From positions 82,918-146,917 of the forward strand of contig CALZYE010000003.1 of NCBI GenBank assembly GCA_945830395.1: a stretch of 64,000 bases of DNA. The letters run 5' to 3'. The DNA comes from an uncultured Clostridia bacterium (GTDB taxonomy: Bacteria; Bacillota; Clostridia; Peptostreptococcales; Anaerovoracaceae). The position numbers and the translations under genes were made by a program. Under the pieces are notes generated by a model. The model saw nothing but the letters and a program-made list of their open reading frames with translations. It was not told the origin of the DNA and did no database searches. This document shows positions 37,333-46,185 of this stretch, piece after piece (the stretch's first letter is position 1; each line of letters begins with the position of its first letter).

Positions 37333-38532
37333 CTAAGCTTTTTTTACAAGTTCATCGGTTTCACGAGCGATAACAAGCTCCTCGTTTGCAGGAATAAGCA
37401 TAATCTTAACCTTGGAATCGTCAGCTGAAAGCATTGTCTGTTTTCCTCTAACCTTGTTCTTCTCCTTATCCAGTTTGATTCCAAGGTTGCCCATGTTGGC
37501 ACATATAACTTCTCTCATATATGCATCGTTTTCGCCTATTCCGCCTGTAAACACAATGGCATCAACGCCGTTCATTTCAGCAATGTATGCACCGATGTAG
37601 AAGCGAACTCTGTGTGCAAATATTTTGAGGGCGAGTTCTGCTCTCTTGTTTCCTTCTTCCATAGCCTCTTCTAAATCACGGAAATCGCTTGATATTCCGG
37701 AAATACCTAAAACTCCGGATTCCTTGTTGAGAATATCTGTTACTTTGTCAAGTCCGACTCCTAATTTCTCGGCCAGAAGCGTAACGATGGATGGATCCAA
37801 ATCTCCGCAGCGGGTTCCCATGACAAGACCCTCAAGAGGGGTGAATCCCATTGAAGTTTCCACACTTCTGCCGTGCTTAATAGCTGATACGGAAGCTCCG
37901 TTTCCAAGATGGCATGTGATAAGCTTAAGATCATTAACATCAATATTCAGCATTTCCGCCGCTTCTATAGCCATGTACTTGTGTGATGTGCCGTGGAAAC
38001 CGTATTTACGAATTCTGTGTTTTTCATACATTTCGTAAGGAATGGCATACAGGTACGCTTCAGGGCGCATTGTCTGGTGGAATGCCGTATCAAATACACC
38101 CACATTAGGAACTCCCGGCATCAATCTTTCGCAAGCTCTTACACCTGCCAGATTAGGCGGGTTGTGAAGAGGTGCAAGTTCTGCACATTCCTCAAGTGCC
38201 GCAATCACATCATCGTTTATGATAATTGAGTTTGCGTATTTTTCGCCTGCATGAACAACTCTGTGCCCAACGGCTTTGATTTCACTAAGCTCTTTAATCG
38301 CACCGTGCTCCGGATGTGTGATAGCATCCATAACATGACCGATTGCTGCATTATGATCCTCCATAGGTGTTGTCAGAACATATTTTTCCTTGCCGATAGT
38401 CTCGTGATTGATTACGGAGCCTTCATTTCCGATTCTCTCTACAAGACCCTTTGCCATAAGTGTTTCAGTTGTCATTTCGAGCAACTGGTATTTAAGGGAT
38501 GAACTCCCGCAGTTGATAACTAGTACTAACAT
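37333..38532 (-). CDS. ackA: Acetate kinase
   Basis: Makes ATP from acetyl phosphate in acetate fermentation. The 399 residues carry [18 protein letters not shown] (residues 3-20), [12 protein letters not shown] with the catalytic Asp, [38 protein letters not shown] and FTGGIGEND. It follows tmcAL by 42 bases. No phosphotransacetylase gene is adjacent. Confidence 0.97.
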   Translation of the reverse strand: MLVLVINCGSSSLKYQLLEMTTETLMAKGLVERIGNEGSVINHETIGKEKYVLTTPMEDHNAAIGHVMDAITHPEHGAIKELSEIKAVGHRVVHAGEKYANSIIINDDVIAALEECAELAPLHNPPNLAGVRACERLMPGVPNVGVFDTAFHQTMRPEAYLYAIPYEMYEKHRIRKYGFHGTSHKYMAIEAAEMLNIDVNDLKLITCHLGNGASVSAIKHGRSVETSMGFTPLEGLVMGTRCGDLDPSIVTLLAEKLGVGLDKVTDILNKESGVLGISGISSDFRDLEEAMEEGNKRAELALKIFAHRVRFYIGAYIAEMNGVDAIVFTGGIGENDAYMREVICANMGNLGIKLDKEKNKVRGKQTMLSADDSKVKIMLIPANEELVIARETDELVKKA

Positions 38533-38574
38533 AAATCCTCCAATCTCTAACTGTCAGTGCTGTACATTACAAAC

Positions 38575-39687
38575 CTATAATATAAAAGGTTTTTTGATAT
38601 AATCCGAATGATCGTACAGATCATTCATAGTCAACAAATTATAAATATCGGAAGCCAAAATATCCTTTTCCATCAAAGGAATAACTTCCGGTAGATCATC
38701 CAATTCTTTATTTATATTAGTAATTATAGGTAAAGTGTTAGATTCTGTTCGTTTCACTTCTTTGATAAAGCTTGCTCCCCTGCTGTCAAAGGCTAAAATC
38801 CTAATGTAATTCGCAGGATTTTCCGGCAGGTTTTTCTCAATACCCAGAAGAATTTGCGCCAGTAATCTGGACACTCTTGTTTCAGTATACCCCTTTGTTT
38901 TTATTTTTTCAATTAGATTCTCGATATTCGACGAGTATCTTATTCTTTTTTTCAGTCTCCCTGTTAAACCGGAATCCGATAAAAAAATTTTTTCGAGCTC
39001 TTTTACATCGCTTTCAAGAATCTTTGCAGTCACCAAATTGTAGTAATTTCTATCCATCGTTTCATATTTTCCAGGATAAAGTCTCTGAAGCTTCTTTCTC
39101 TCTTCACTGCCTGAAGTATGATAAGACAATCCTCGCCTTCTTATAGTGACAGGCTCAAGATTCTTTATCTTTCTCAAATATTCTATTGCCAAAATATTGT
39201 TGGGCGCAGCTATAAGCTCCTTGTCAAGATTGGAAATAATACTGTCTAAAGCCATCTCGCGGGCTTTAGGGTAGCTTATGCCCTCCTTTATACTCTTAAC
39301 AGCCTTCGCCTTTATATCATCGTCATAACGATTGATAGCATCCGCTATTGATTTTAATTTATTTATGTCCCCAGCTTCACTTCCGAAAATTATCTTGTCG
39401 ATTGCCCCAAAGCCTTCAAGAATCTCTACAGCACCTTTTGCAAAAAATTCCGCGCTGTTGCAGGCAAAAACCACAGGCAACTCTACAACCAAATTGACCC
39501 CGTTCTTTACGGCACATTCCGCTCTCTTCCATTTATCAAAGGCTGCCGGCATTCCTCTTTGAGTAAAGTTACCGCTCATAACCGCAACTGTCGTTCCGTT
39601 TTGGGAAATTTCCTTCGCCTTTTCTATGAGATAACCGTGACCTTCATGAAAAGGGTTAAATTCTGCAATTATTCCAATAGAAGACAT
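38575..39687 (-). CDS. tmcAL: tRNA(Met) cytidine acetate ligase (TmcAL/YlbM)
   Basis: Acetylates C34 of elongator tRNA-Met using acetate and ATP. The 370 residues have the nucleotidyltransferase opening SIGIIAEFNPFHEGHGYLIEKA, then SGNFTQRGMPA and FGSEAGD. The match extends over the full length. Its neighbours are coaD upstream and acetate kinase downstream. Start at 39687 lies three bases after the coiled-coil gene. Confidence 0.9.
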   Translation of the reverse strand: MSSIGIIAEFNPFHEGHGYLIEKAKEISQNGTTVAVMSGNFTQRGMPAAFDKWKRAECAVKNGVNLVVELPVVFACNSAEFFAKGAVEILEGFGAIDKIIFGSEAGDINKLKSIADAINRYDDDIKAKAVKSIKEGISYPKAREMALDSIISNLDKELIAAPNNILAIEYLRKIKNLEPVTIRRRGLSYHTSGSEERKKLQRLYPGKYETMDRNYYNLVTAKILESDVKELEKIFLSDSGLTGRLKKRIRYSSNIENLIEKIKTKGYTETRVSRLLAQILLGIEKNLPENPANYIRILAFDSRGASFIKEVKRTESNTLPIITNINKELDDLPEVIPLMEKDILASDIYNLLTMNDLYDHSDYIKKPFIL

Positions 39688-39690
39688 AAG

Positions 39691-40239
39691 CTACTGATCC
39701 TTGTTATACAGCCAATCTTCACCATTTTTCGTCCGCGATGCCATCTCCTTAAGCTCCGCTCTGTTCTGTTCCAAAACTTCGTTTGTACTTTGAAATGTCT
39801 TTTCCATATAAGCAAAAAGCTCGTTCAGATATTTTCCGTTAAGTTCTTCAAATTTTCCCTGCATTTCATAAAGGGTATTATCGAGGTAATCATAAGTTTT
39901 AAGTTTCAGCATGGTGGAATATTCCTGTGCCTCTTTTTGCATTCCGTCAGCCTTTTTTTGCGCTTTCAGCACTATCTCATGTTCATCGATAAGAAAATCC
40001 GCATGTTTCTTCGCCTCAATCTGAACTTTTTCATATTCCTGCTTGGCTTCAGCAAGTATGTTGTCCTTCTGATCTTTTATCCATTTTGCCTGCTGTACAT
40101 CATCAGGCAAACTCTGGCGAATTTCTTTGACGATTTCTACAATTTCGCTTCCATCAACCATGATTTTATTCGTAAGCGGAACTGTCGAGGCTGTTTCCAC
40201 TATTTCATCCAATTCATCCAATAAATCTAAAACTGTCAT
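39691..40239 (-). CDS. Coiled-coil protein of unknown function
   Basis: 182 residues. Residues about 60-175 are strongly charged and helical, with long heptad-like runs (ILAEAKQEYEKVQIEAKKHADFL) resembling the stalk region of ATP-synthase b or V-type H subunits, but there is no membrane segment and no ATPase motif. Similar proteins sit between coaD and tmcAL in clostridial genomes (recall, not checked). I would not give it an ATPase name. It lies 12 bases after coaD. Confidence 0.75.
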   Translation of the reverse strand: MTVLDLLDELDEIVETASTVPLTNKIMVDGSEIVEIVKEIRQSLPDDVQQAKWIKDQKDNILAEAKQEYEKVQIEAKKHADFLIDEHEIVLKAQKKADGMQKEAQEYSTMLKLKTYDYLDNTLYEMQGKFEELNGKYLNELFAYMEKTFQSTNEVLEQNRAELKEMASRTKNGEDWLYNKDQ

Positions 40240-40251
40240 TTTGTCCTCCTT

Positions 40252-40734
40252 TTATTTCTCATACTTTTTCTTTATTTCTTTCAAAATCTCCTTAGGAACA
40301 AGTCCGTGGACAGAACCGTTCAGGGAAACCACTTCTTTAATCATGCTGGAGCTGATAAAAGAGTATTCCGGGCTTGTCATGAGAAACACCGACTCTATCC
40401 CCTTATTAAAAAGTCTCGCATTCATCTGTGCCATCTGAATTTCATATTCAAAGTCTGTGGTGGCTCTAAGCCCTCTTACCACTGCATCGAAGTTGTTTTC
40501 ATTTACATAGTCTGCCAAAAGGCCTCTAAAACAGTCCACCCTGACATTTTGCAGGTGGCTTGTAACCTTTTCTATCATTTTTACTCGTTCTTCCTTTGAA
40601 AATAAAGGTGATTTCCCCGGATTCACGATAACGCCTACCACAAGTTCATCGAACATTTTAGATGATCTTGTAATGATGTCCATGTGACCGTTTGTCATGG
40701 GATCGAATGAGCCTGTATACAGAGCCTTTGTCAT
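40252..40734 (-). CDS. coaD: Phosphopantetheine adenylyltransferase
   Basis: Penultimate step of CoA synthesis. The 160 residues start ALYTGSFDPMTNGHMDII, containing the T/SxGH nucleotide motif (NGH at residues 16-18), then VVRGLRATTDFEYEIQMA and the C-terminal SSSMIKEVVSLNGSV. The start overlaps the end of rsmD by one base. Confidence 0.97.
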   Translation of the reverse strand: MTKALYTGSFDPMTNGHMDIITRSSKMFDELVVGVIVNPGKSPLFSKEERVKMIEKVTSHLQNVRVDCFRGLLADYVNENNFDAVVRGLRATTDFEYEIQMAQMNARLFNKGIESVFLMTSPEYSFISSSMIKEVVSLNGSVHGLVPKEILKEIKKKYEK

Positions 40735-41318
40735 TAAAATTCCTCCCGGCTTTCTTCTGTCTCTTTCATTAAATCGGCTTCATTTCTGTATATGCTTACA
40801 GTTGTTTTTCCATATCTTCGCCGGCGTACTCTAACGATTTTTCCCACTCTTTCGGGAATTTCGTCATGAGAGCCGTGTTCTGCTATTATTATACCGTTTA
40901 CTGCCAATAAATCAAGATTTTCTATTATTTCCAGGCATCTTTTGTACAATCCTTCTCCGTAAGGCGGATCCAACAAAAAAACATCTATTTTCTCCCTGAT
41001 CCTGTTCAGATTCCTCGTGAAATCCCCCTGCAAAACAACAGCCCTATCCTCCGCACCGCAGTGCTTTATATTCCTCTTGGCTATTCCTATACTATCTCTG
41101 CTCTTATCACAGAAATAGCATAATTTTGCCCCTCTTGAGAGAGCCTCCAAGCCTAAGCTTCCCGTACCTGTGAAAAGGTCGCAGAAAACATTTTCATAAG
41201 TATCGTTCATTAATAAATTGAATATGGATTCTCTAACCTTGTCAGATGTGGGTCTTATATCGTATCCTGCAGGAGTTTCCAGCTTCCTGCCTCTGTATTC
41301 ACCCGTAATTATTCTCAT
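40734..41318 (-). CDS. rsmD: 16S rRNA (guanine-966 N2) methyltransferase
   Basis: SAM-dependent methylation of G966. The 194 residues begin MRIITGEYRGRKLETP, have VRESIFNLL, the SAM loop DLFTGTGSLGLEALSRGA and the catalytic DPPY in FLLDPPYGEGLY. RsmD directly before coaD is the classical order. A C-terminal acidic tail (KETEESREEF) is extra. Confidence 0.95.
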   Translation of the reverse strand: MRIITGEYRGRKLETPAGYDIRPTSDKVRESIFNLLMNDTYENVFCDLFTGTGSLGLEALSRGAKLCYFCDKSRDSIGIAKRNIKHCGAEDRAVVLQGDFTRNLNRIREKIDVFLLDPPYGEGLYKRCLEIIENLDLLAVNGIIIAEHGSHDEIPERVGKIVRVRRRRYGKTTVSIYRNEADLMKETEESREEF

Positions 41319-41335
41319 TTTTCACCTATTTTCGT

Positions 41336-43378
41336 CTATAATTTCAGATTTATGTCTTCACCGAACATTTTTTCAACTCTGCGTCTAAGTTCTCTGTTCT
41401 CATCAGAACTCAGAGAAGAATCCCTATTTAAAATGTCTGAAGCAATTTCCTTTGATTTTTCTAAAATTTCCTTATGTCTTATTATATCTGCAATGTGCAT
41501 TTCCGGAAGTCCGTGCTGCTTTGTACCGAATATCTCTCCTGGGCCTCTAAGTTTCAAATCCTCCTCTGCAATATCAAAACCGTCTGAGTTTCCGCATAGA
41601 ATATCCACTCTTTTCTTTGCAACCTCCGTTTCTTTGTTTAGGATGAGATAACAATATGATGCGTCATCTCCTCTCCCGACCCGTCCTCTCAGCTGATGCA
41701 TCTGTGCAAGTCCAAAACGCTCACAGTTCTCAATAACCATAACGGTGGCATTTGGAACATTAATCCCTATTTCGATGACAACAGTTGCTACCAATACCTG
41801 AATATCACCGGCTACAAAAGACTCCATCACAGAATCTTTTTCTTCCTGAGATAGATTGCCGTGGAGCAGTTCAACTCTGTGGGGTTTATATAATCTTTTC
41901 AGTTCCTTGTATACTGTTTCTGCCGACTTTGCATCAACAGCCTCTGAGTCCTCTATGAGAGGTGCAACAACATAGACCTGATGTCCTGAGTCCATTTCCC
42001 CTTTAATTTTCTTATAAACTGACTTTCGCTGTTCTTTTGAACAAGCAATTGTCCTTATCTTTTTTCGTCCCGCCGGCATGGTATCAATTATCGAAATATC
42101 CAGTTCGCCGTACAAAATCACCGCAAGCGTTCTCGGTATAGGTGTTGCCGTCATCACTAAAACATTTGGTCTTTCTCCTTTCACGGAAAGTTTATACCTT
42201 TGTTCCACTCCGAACCTATGCTGTTCATCGGTTATGACAAGTCCCAGCCTTCTGAACTCCACATCTTTTTGTATCAAGGCGTGGGTTCCCACAATAACAT
42301 CTATCTCTCCTGATCTTAACCCGGACAGAATGTCCCGTTTTTCAGAAGCCTTCATGCTTCCCACAAGAAGCTTCACATTGACACCGAATTTATCAAAATC
42401 TCTTTTAAGAGAGAAAAAATGCTGTTTTGAAAGAATCTCCGTAGGTGCCATCATGGCCGACTGGTATCCCGATTTAAAAGAAGTATAAATTGCCGTTTCT
42501 GCAATTACAGTTTTACCTGATCCTACATCTCCCTGCACCAGCCTGTTCATAGCTTTGTTGCCCTTCAAATCGGAGCTTATTTCTTCCCAAACCTTTTTCT
42601 GTCCTTTTGTAAAGTCAAAATCAAGGCTTGTTATAAACTCATCCGCTTCTGATATATCAAAATTTATGCCTGAATTTTCACACCCCTCATCCCGTTTCAT
42701 ATAAAGAAGCCCTGTTTGCAAAGCCAGAAGTTCCTCAAAGATAAACCTGTATTTTGCCATAAGAACACTCTTGCTCCCGGCAGGAAAATGTATATTCTCT
42801 ATTGCAAATTTGCAGTCCGCGATCCTGTTTTCCGTTATAACCTTCTTCGGCAGCCATTCTTTTATATCTTCAACTAATGGTAAAATCAAGTTCAGATAAC
42901 TTCTGATTTCTTTTTGGGAAATACCGTCAATTTTCTTATATACGGGAAAAACACCTCTGACATCCTCATCGCTGCCTCTCATAGCCGCCATAGGATGAAC
43001 CATTTGCAGCCTGCCGTGGTTTTCCGTCATTTTTCCGAAAAAAACATAATCTTCGTTGATTTTTAGGGTATTTGCCATATATTTGGCATTAAAATACACA
43101 GCTTCCATCATCTCTCCGTCGCCTTGGATAAGAAATGATACCGGAACATTTTTCATATACGGATTACCGCCGTATCTTCTCGATATAACTTTCCCCGAAA
43201 CCAGAACTTCTCGTCCTTGCAGCTTCTTTGAAATCGGATGAATTGTCCTTCTGTCTTCGTATTTCACGGGGAAATTCCATATTAGGTCTTCCAGTGTAAA
43301 TATTCCACGCTTGTTGAAAGCTTTTTTTTTCTTGGGTCCTATTCCTTTTAATACGGAGATTTCGTCCTTAAGCTTCAT
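41336..43378 (-). CDS. recG: ATP-dependent DNA helicase RecG
   Basis: Branch-migration helicase for stalled forks. The 680 residues contain an N-terminal wedge/OB domain (GKVISRRYGGNPYMKNVP), helicase motif I GDVGSGKTVIAE, motif II in the form DEQH, motif III MTATPIPRTL, VVAPLIEDSE and motif VI QLRGRVGRGDDASYC, then the RecG C-terminal region with RGPGEIFGTKQHGLPE. Length is normal. Its start overlaps the Asp23-family gene by 11 bases. Confidence 0.97.
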   Translation of the reverse strand: MKLKDEISVLKGIGPKKKKAFNKRGIFTLEDLIWNFPVKYEDRRTIHPISKKLQGREVLVSGKVISRRYGGNPYMKNVPVSFLIQGDGEMMEAVYFNAKYMANTLKINEDYVFFGKMTENHGRLQMVHPMAAMRGSDEDVRGVFPVYKKIDGISQKEIRSYLNLILPLVEDIKEWLPKKVITENRIADCKFAIENIHFPAGSKSVLMAKYRFIFEELLALQTGLLYMKRDEGCENSGINFDISEADEFITSLDFDFTKGQKKVWEEISSDLKGNKAMNRLVQGDVGSGKTVIAETAIYTSFKSGYQSAMMAPTEILSKQHFFSLKRDFDKFGVNVKLLVGSMKASEKRDILSGLRSGEIDVIVGTHALIQKDVEFRRLGLVITDEQHRFGVEQRYKLSVKGERPNVLVMTATPIPRTLAVILYGELDISIIDTMPAGRKKIRTIACSKEQRKSVYKKIKGEMDSGHQVYVVAPLIEDSEAVDAKSAETVYKELKRLYKPHRVELLHGNLSQEEKDSVMESFVAGDIQVLVATVVIEIGINVPNATVMVIENCERFGLAQMHQLRGRVGRGDDASYCYLILNKETEVAKKRVDILCGNSDGFDIAEEDLKLRGPGEIFGTKQHGLPEMHIADIIRHKEILEKSKEIASDILNRDSSLSSDENRELRRRVEKMFGEDINLKL

Positions 43379-43778
43379 ATCTGTACATTACCTTGGTGTT
43401 TCTTCTTGCTTTTTGCTTCGATTTGACACCTACAATATTAATTGTTATTTCCACATTACCCTCTCCAAAATAATCGTTCATATTTTTGTATATAAAATCT
43501 GACAACAGCCTTGTTGTTTTCTTAATGCTGATTCCAAATCTAACTATTGCATTAAACTCCAGCACAACAATTCGTTTTTCGTTAAAACAGCAGTTTATAT
43601 ACATGGACAGCTCGCTGTCCGTAAAACGCGAAACCATGCCAATCTGCCTTCCTCTTGGCGTTGCAGGCCATATTTTGTCTTCCAAATTAAGATTTTCCAC
43701 ACCTTTATATATAGTCTGTGCAATTATAGTATTTGAAATTTTCATTTGTCCCAGTTCATTTTCAATCTTAAGACTCAT
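43368..43778 (-). CDS. Asp23/Gls24 family envelope-stress-type protein
   Basis: 136 residues with the DUF322/Asp23 pattern: an N-terminal LGQMKISNTIIAQTIYKGVEN, a central Asp/Gly-poor strand region and ITINIVGVKSKQKARR at the end. The family includes S. aureus Asp23 and B. subtilis YloU. YloU normally follows rpmB and precedes the YloV kinase-like gene and recG. Here it directly precedes recG, yloV is missing, and an M20-like gene stands between it and rpmB. Divergent, so medium confidence. Confidence 0.72.
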   Translation of the reverse strand: MSLKIENELGQMKISNTIIAQTIYKGVENLNLEDKIWPATPRGRQIGMVSRFTDSELSMYINCCFNEKRIVVLEFNAIVRFGISIKKTTRLLSDFIYKNMNDYFGEGNVEITINIVGVKSKQKARRNTKVMYRYEA

Positions 43779-43781
43779 GCA

Positions 43782-45104
43782 TCATCCTCCCAGTTGAAAG
43801 CTCTGTTCTTTGAAAACAATATTAGCCATGGCTCTGCCAAACACCATCTGCATCAGCATCAAATCCTTGAGGTACATATACTCGCCCGGCTTATGTCTCA
43901 TATCCTCTCTGCCTTTTATGGTGGGACCGAACACAATGGTATTTGGCACTATTTGAGCGTATGTGCCGGGTGCATTGACCCCAAATTCGCAGTCTTTCCT
44001 CAAAACATTGGTATAAGCTTCCTGCAACTCCTTTATAAATGGCAGTCCCCTGCTGGCCTCAGACGGATGCCTCGTTGAAACTCTTTCAATTCTAACTATT
44101 TCATTCTTGAAGAACTTGCTTATACTTTTAACCAGGTATGCATCGGTGGTGTCAGGCGTATAATGACAGTTTATGTTGATGTACAGCCTGTCTTTATGGC
44201 AGAAAATCCCTGTAGGTGCAACTCTGTTTTTTCCCCATTTTTTTCTTTCCTTGTTGGGCATAGATGCAACTCCCAAGTGAATTCCCGTTCCGTCTGAAAA
44301 GCCCTGTTCCAACTTTTGAAGAACTCTATATATGAGGTCGTCCTGCATTTCGGCCTTTGCTCTGCGCTTCAGTTTTGCCAGAGTTCTTGCCATTTCTAAA
44401 ATCGCATTTTTATAAAGCTGCGGCTCTGACGCATGACCTGCCACACCCTTTGTTGCAAAAATTCTTCCATCCTTAAGCTTGATTTTACATATATCAGGTA
44501 TAGTTTCCCTATTGCTTCCCGCCTTTATATCCTTGATCTGGGTATTTTCATCGTAGAGGGGAAAGGAAAGGAGTAAATCAAGTGTTCCCATCTGAAGATT
44601 GCAGATTTTAAAGTTTCCGTCCGGAGTAAAACTGTATGTGGGAGCAGGCTTTTCGAGAAGGTACTCTCTCATATCTCCCGCGCCGTTTTTCTGCTGGGTA
44701 CCTACTATGAGCCTAATCTTTTTATTCATAGGAACTTTATGCTTTTTACTGGCCTCAAGAACATCTTTCATGGCAAAAAGCGCAGATATGGTAGGGCCTT
44801 TATCGTCTACAACCCCTCTTCCGTAAATCTTTCCTCCTCCCAATACCGGCGTAAAAGGATTATGCTCCCATTTGGAAAAATCACCGGGATGCGCGACATC
44901 CACATGTGTAAGCACTCCTAAGGTTTCACTGCCTTTTCCTATTTCTATGAAACCTATTCTTCCTCCTGCAGCCTTACCTGTTTTGAATCCAAATTCTCTG
45001 CCAAGGTCCAGTACATACTCCAAAGCCTCATTACAGGCCTCTTGATCACCTGAAACGCTTGGGATTCTTATTAATTCTGATAGAGATTCAATTAGCCCGT
45101 ACAT
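43782..45104 (-). CDS. M20 family metallopeptidase-like protein (PepV group) with substituted catalytic Glu
   Basis: 440 residues similar to PepV/Sapep dipeptidases. Metal-ligand positions His67 and Asp69 (THVDVAHPGD), Asp100 (GRGVVDDKGP), Asp162 (SFTPDGNF) and a C-terminal His (RHKPGEYM) remain. But the family motif GT(D/N)EE(T/S)G, which carries the catalytic base and the bridging ligand, is VGTQQKNGAGDM (residues 134-145): both Glu are Gln at 137-138, read clearly as CAG CAG. It may be a binding protein or an inactive enzyme. A GGAGG site precedes the ATG. It lies between rpmB and the Asp23-family gene, where no M20 gene is usual. Confidence 0.88.
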   Translation of the reverse strand: MYGLIESLSELIRIPSVSGDQEACNEALEYVLDLGREFGFKTGKAAGGRIGFIEIGKGSETLGVLTHVDVAHPGDFSKWEHNPFTPVLGGGKIYGRGVVDDKGPTISALFAMKDVLEASKKHKVPMNKKIRLIVGTQQKNGAGDMREYLLEKPAPTYSFTPDGNFKICNLQMGTLDLLLSFPLYDENTQIKDIKAGSNRETIPDICKIKLKDGRIFATKGVAGHASEPQLYKNAILEMARTLAKLKRRAKAEMQDDLIYRVLQKLEQGFSDGTGIHLGVASMPNKERKKWGKNRVAPTGIFCHKDRLYININCHYTPDTTDAYLVKSISKFFKNEIVRIERVSTRHPSEASRGLPFIKELQEAYTNVLRKDCEFGVNAPGTYAQIVPNTIVFGPTIKGREDMRHKPGEYMYLKDLMLMQMVFGRAMANIVFKEQSFQLGG

Positions 45105-45156
45105 CGTGTTTCCTCCTGCATAAAATCAATTAATTTACCATTATTATAAGGTAAAC

Positions 45157-45192
45157 CTAAAAAAATTGCCATACTGAATATCTCAGTATGGC
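45157..45192 (-). terminator. rpmB terminator
   Basis: Stem GCCATACTGA / TCAGTATGGC (45168-45177 with 45183-45192) with a five-base centre, followed on the minus strand by AATTTTTTTAGG. Clear intrinsic terminator just after rpmB. Confidence 0.88.
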
Positions 45193-45214
45193 GGCAAAAT
45201 TCGTTATGATCAAA

Positions 45215-45406
45215 TTAAAGGGCACGGTCTACTTTACCGGATCTCAAGCACTGTGTACAAACTTTTGCTTTTCTAACAGTACCGTTTTCGTTGATCCTAA
45301 CAGTCTGAATATTTGCATTCCACTTTCTTCTCGTGTGTCTGTTTGAATGGGATACATTATTTCCGGAAACCTGACCTTTTCCGCAAATCTCACATTTTCT
45401 GGACAT
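45215..45406 (-). CDS. rpmB: 50S ribosomal protein L28
   Basis: 63 residues starting MSRKCEICGKGQVSGNNVSH, with two Cys pairs (CEIC and CTQC) of the zinc-binding form and the RRKWNANIQTVR core. The ATG at 45406 follows AGGAGGTG at good spacing; a GTG three codons earlier overlaps that site and is rejected. It is a single-gene unit with promoter and terminator. Confidence 0.96.
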   Translation of the reverse strand: MSRKCEICGKGQVSGNNVSHSNRHTRRKWNANIQTVRINENGTVRKAKVCTQCLRSGKVDRAL

Positions 45407-45492
45407 CTTCCGCACCTCCTAACATTTATCGTAAATTTATTTAGTCTCGTTTTCAAATTCATCTGTGATATGAAGCACATCACACGGATAGC

Positions 45493-45522
45493 ATTATAGC
45501 ACACTTTACCTGTGTATTACAA
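45493..45522 (-). promoter_or_regulatory. rpmB promoter
   Basis: On the minus strand TTGTAA (45522-45517), an 18-base spacer and TATAAT (45498-45493). About 80 bases of leader separate it from the ribosome site. Confidence 0.65.
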
Positions 45523-45530
45523 GTCTTTTT

Positions 45531-46073
45531 TTATTTAAGGTGTATCCTGTCATAGTACTCGACCCTGAGCATGGACATCAACTCCATATCGTAATATTTC
45601 CCGTCTTTCTTACCTGAATGACGCATCTTACCCTCATCTTCAAAACCTATCTTTCTGTAGAGATAATGCGCTGCTTCATTATCGGCAAAGTGGTCTATGG
45701 TAACCCTCTCCATATGCAAATTTATAAAAGCATATTCAAGGATTGCTCTTATAGCTTCCTCTCCATAACCTCTGTTTCTGTATTTCTCATCACCGATATA
45801 GATTCTCGTTAAGTCTAAAGAATCCAGTTTCGTATTTATCTTGGAAAGGTATACCCTGCCTATAACCTTTGACTCAGACTTGAGAACAATGGAAAAATAT
45901 CTCTTGCTTTCCTTTCCGATGTTAGTGAAGTATTCCCTTACAATGTCCTCATAGCCGTGGCTGCTGTCTATGGAAAGATACCGGTTCACATCCTCTCTGG
46001 ATTCCCAGTCTGCAAAAAGCATACAATCATCAAAGGTTGTCTCCCTCAGTATCAGATTCTTAGATTCAATCAT
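45531..46073 (-). CDS. GNAT family N-acetyltransferase (RimJ/RimL-like)
   Basis: 180 residues. It opens MIESKNLILRETTFDDC, the usual start of RimL-type acetyltransferases, and has the acetyl-CoA loop motif RNRGYGEEAIRAIL near residues 97-110, followed by VTIDHFADNEAAHYLYRKIGFEDEGKMR, the conserved last third. Substrate not predictable. It is divergent from the lipoprotein gene at 46186. Confidence 0.88.
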   Translation of the reverse strand: MIESKNLILRETTFDDCMLFADWESREDVNRYLSIDSSHGYEDIVREYFTNIGKESKRYFSIVLKSESKVIGRVYLSKINTKLDSLDLTRIYIGDEKYRNRGYGEEAIRAILEYAFINLHMERVTIDHFADNEAAHYLYRKIGFEDEGKMRHSGKKDGKYYDMELMSMLRVEYYDRIHLK

Positions 46074-46185
46074 TGTCCGCTCCTATCTATATAAGGTTAA
46101 TCTTCATATAACTACTACATTTTTTAAAATTAATATGGTATTATTATATCGTATTTTTGCAAGAAATGAAAGAGGAGAATGATTG

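Noticed and set aside
39559..40224. Plus-strand open frame of 221 codons opposite tmcAL and the coiled-coil gene
   Set aside because: Phe/Leu/Lys-rich antisense of a coiled-coil gene; no start signal, and both minus genes fit their families or a conserved context better.
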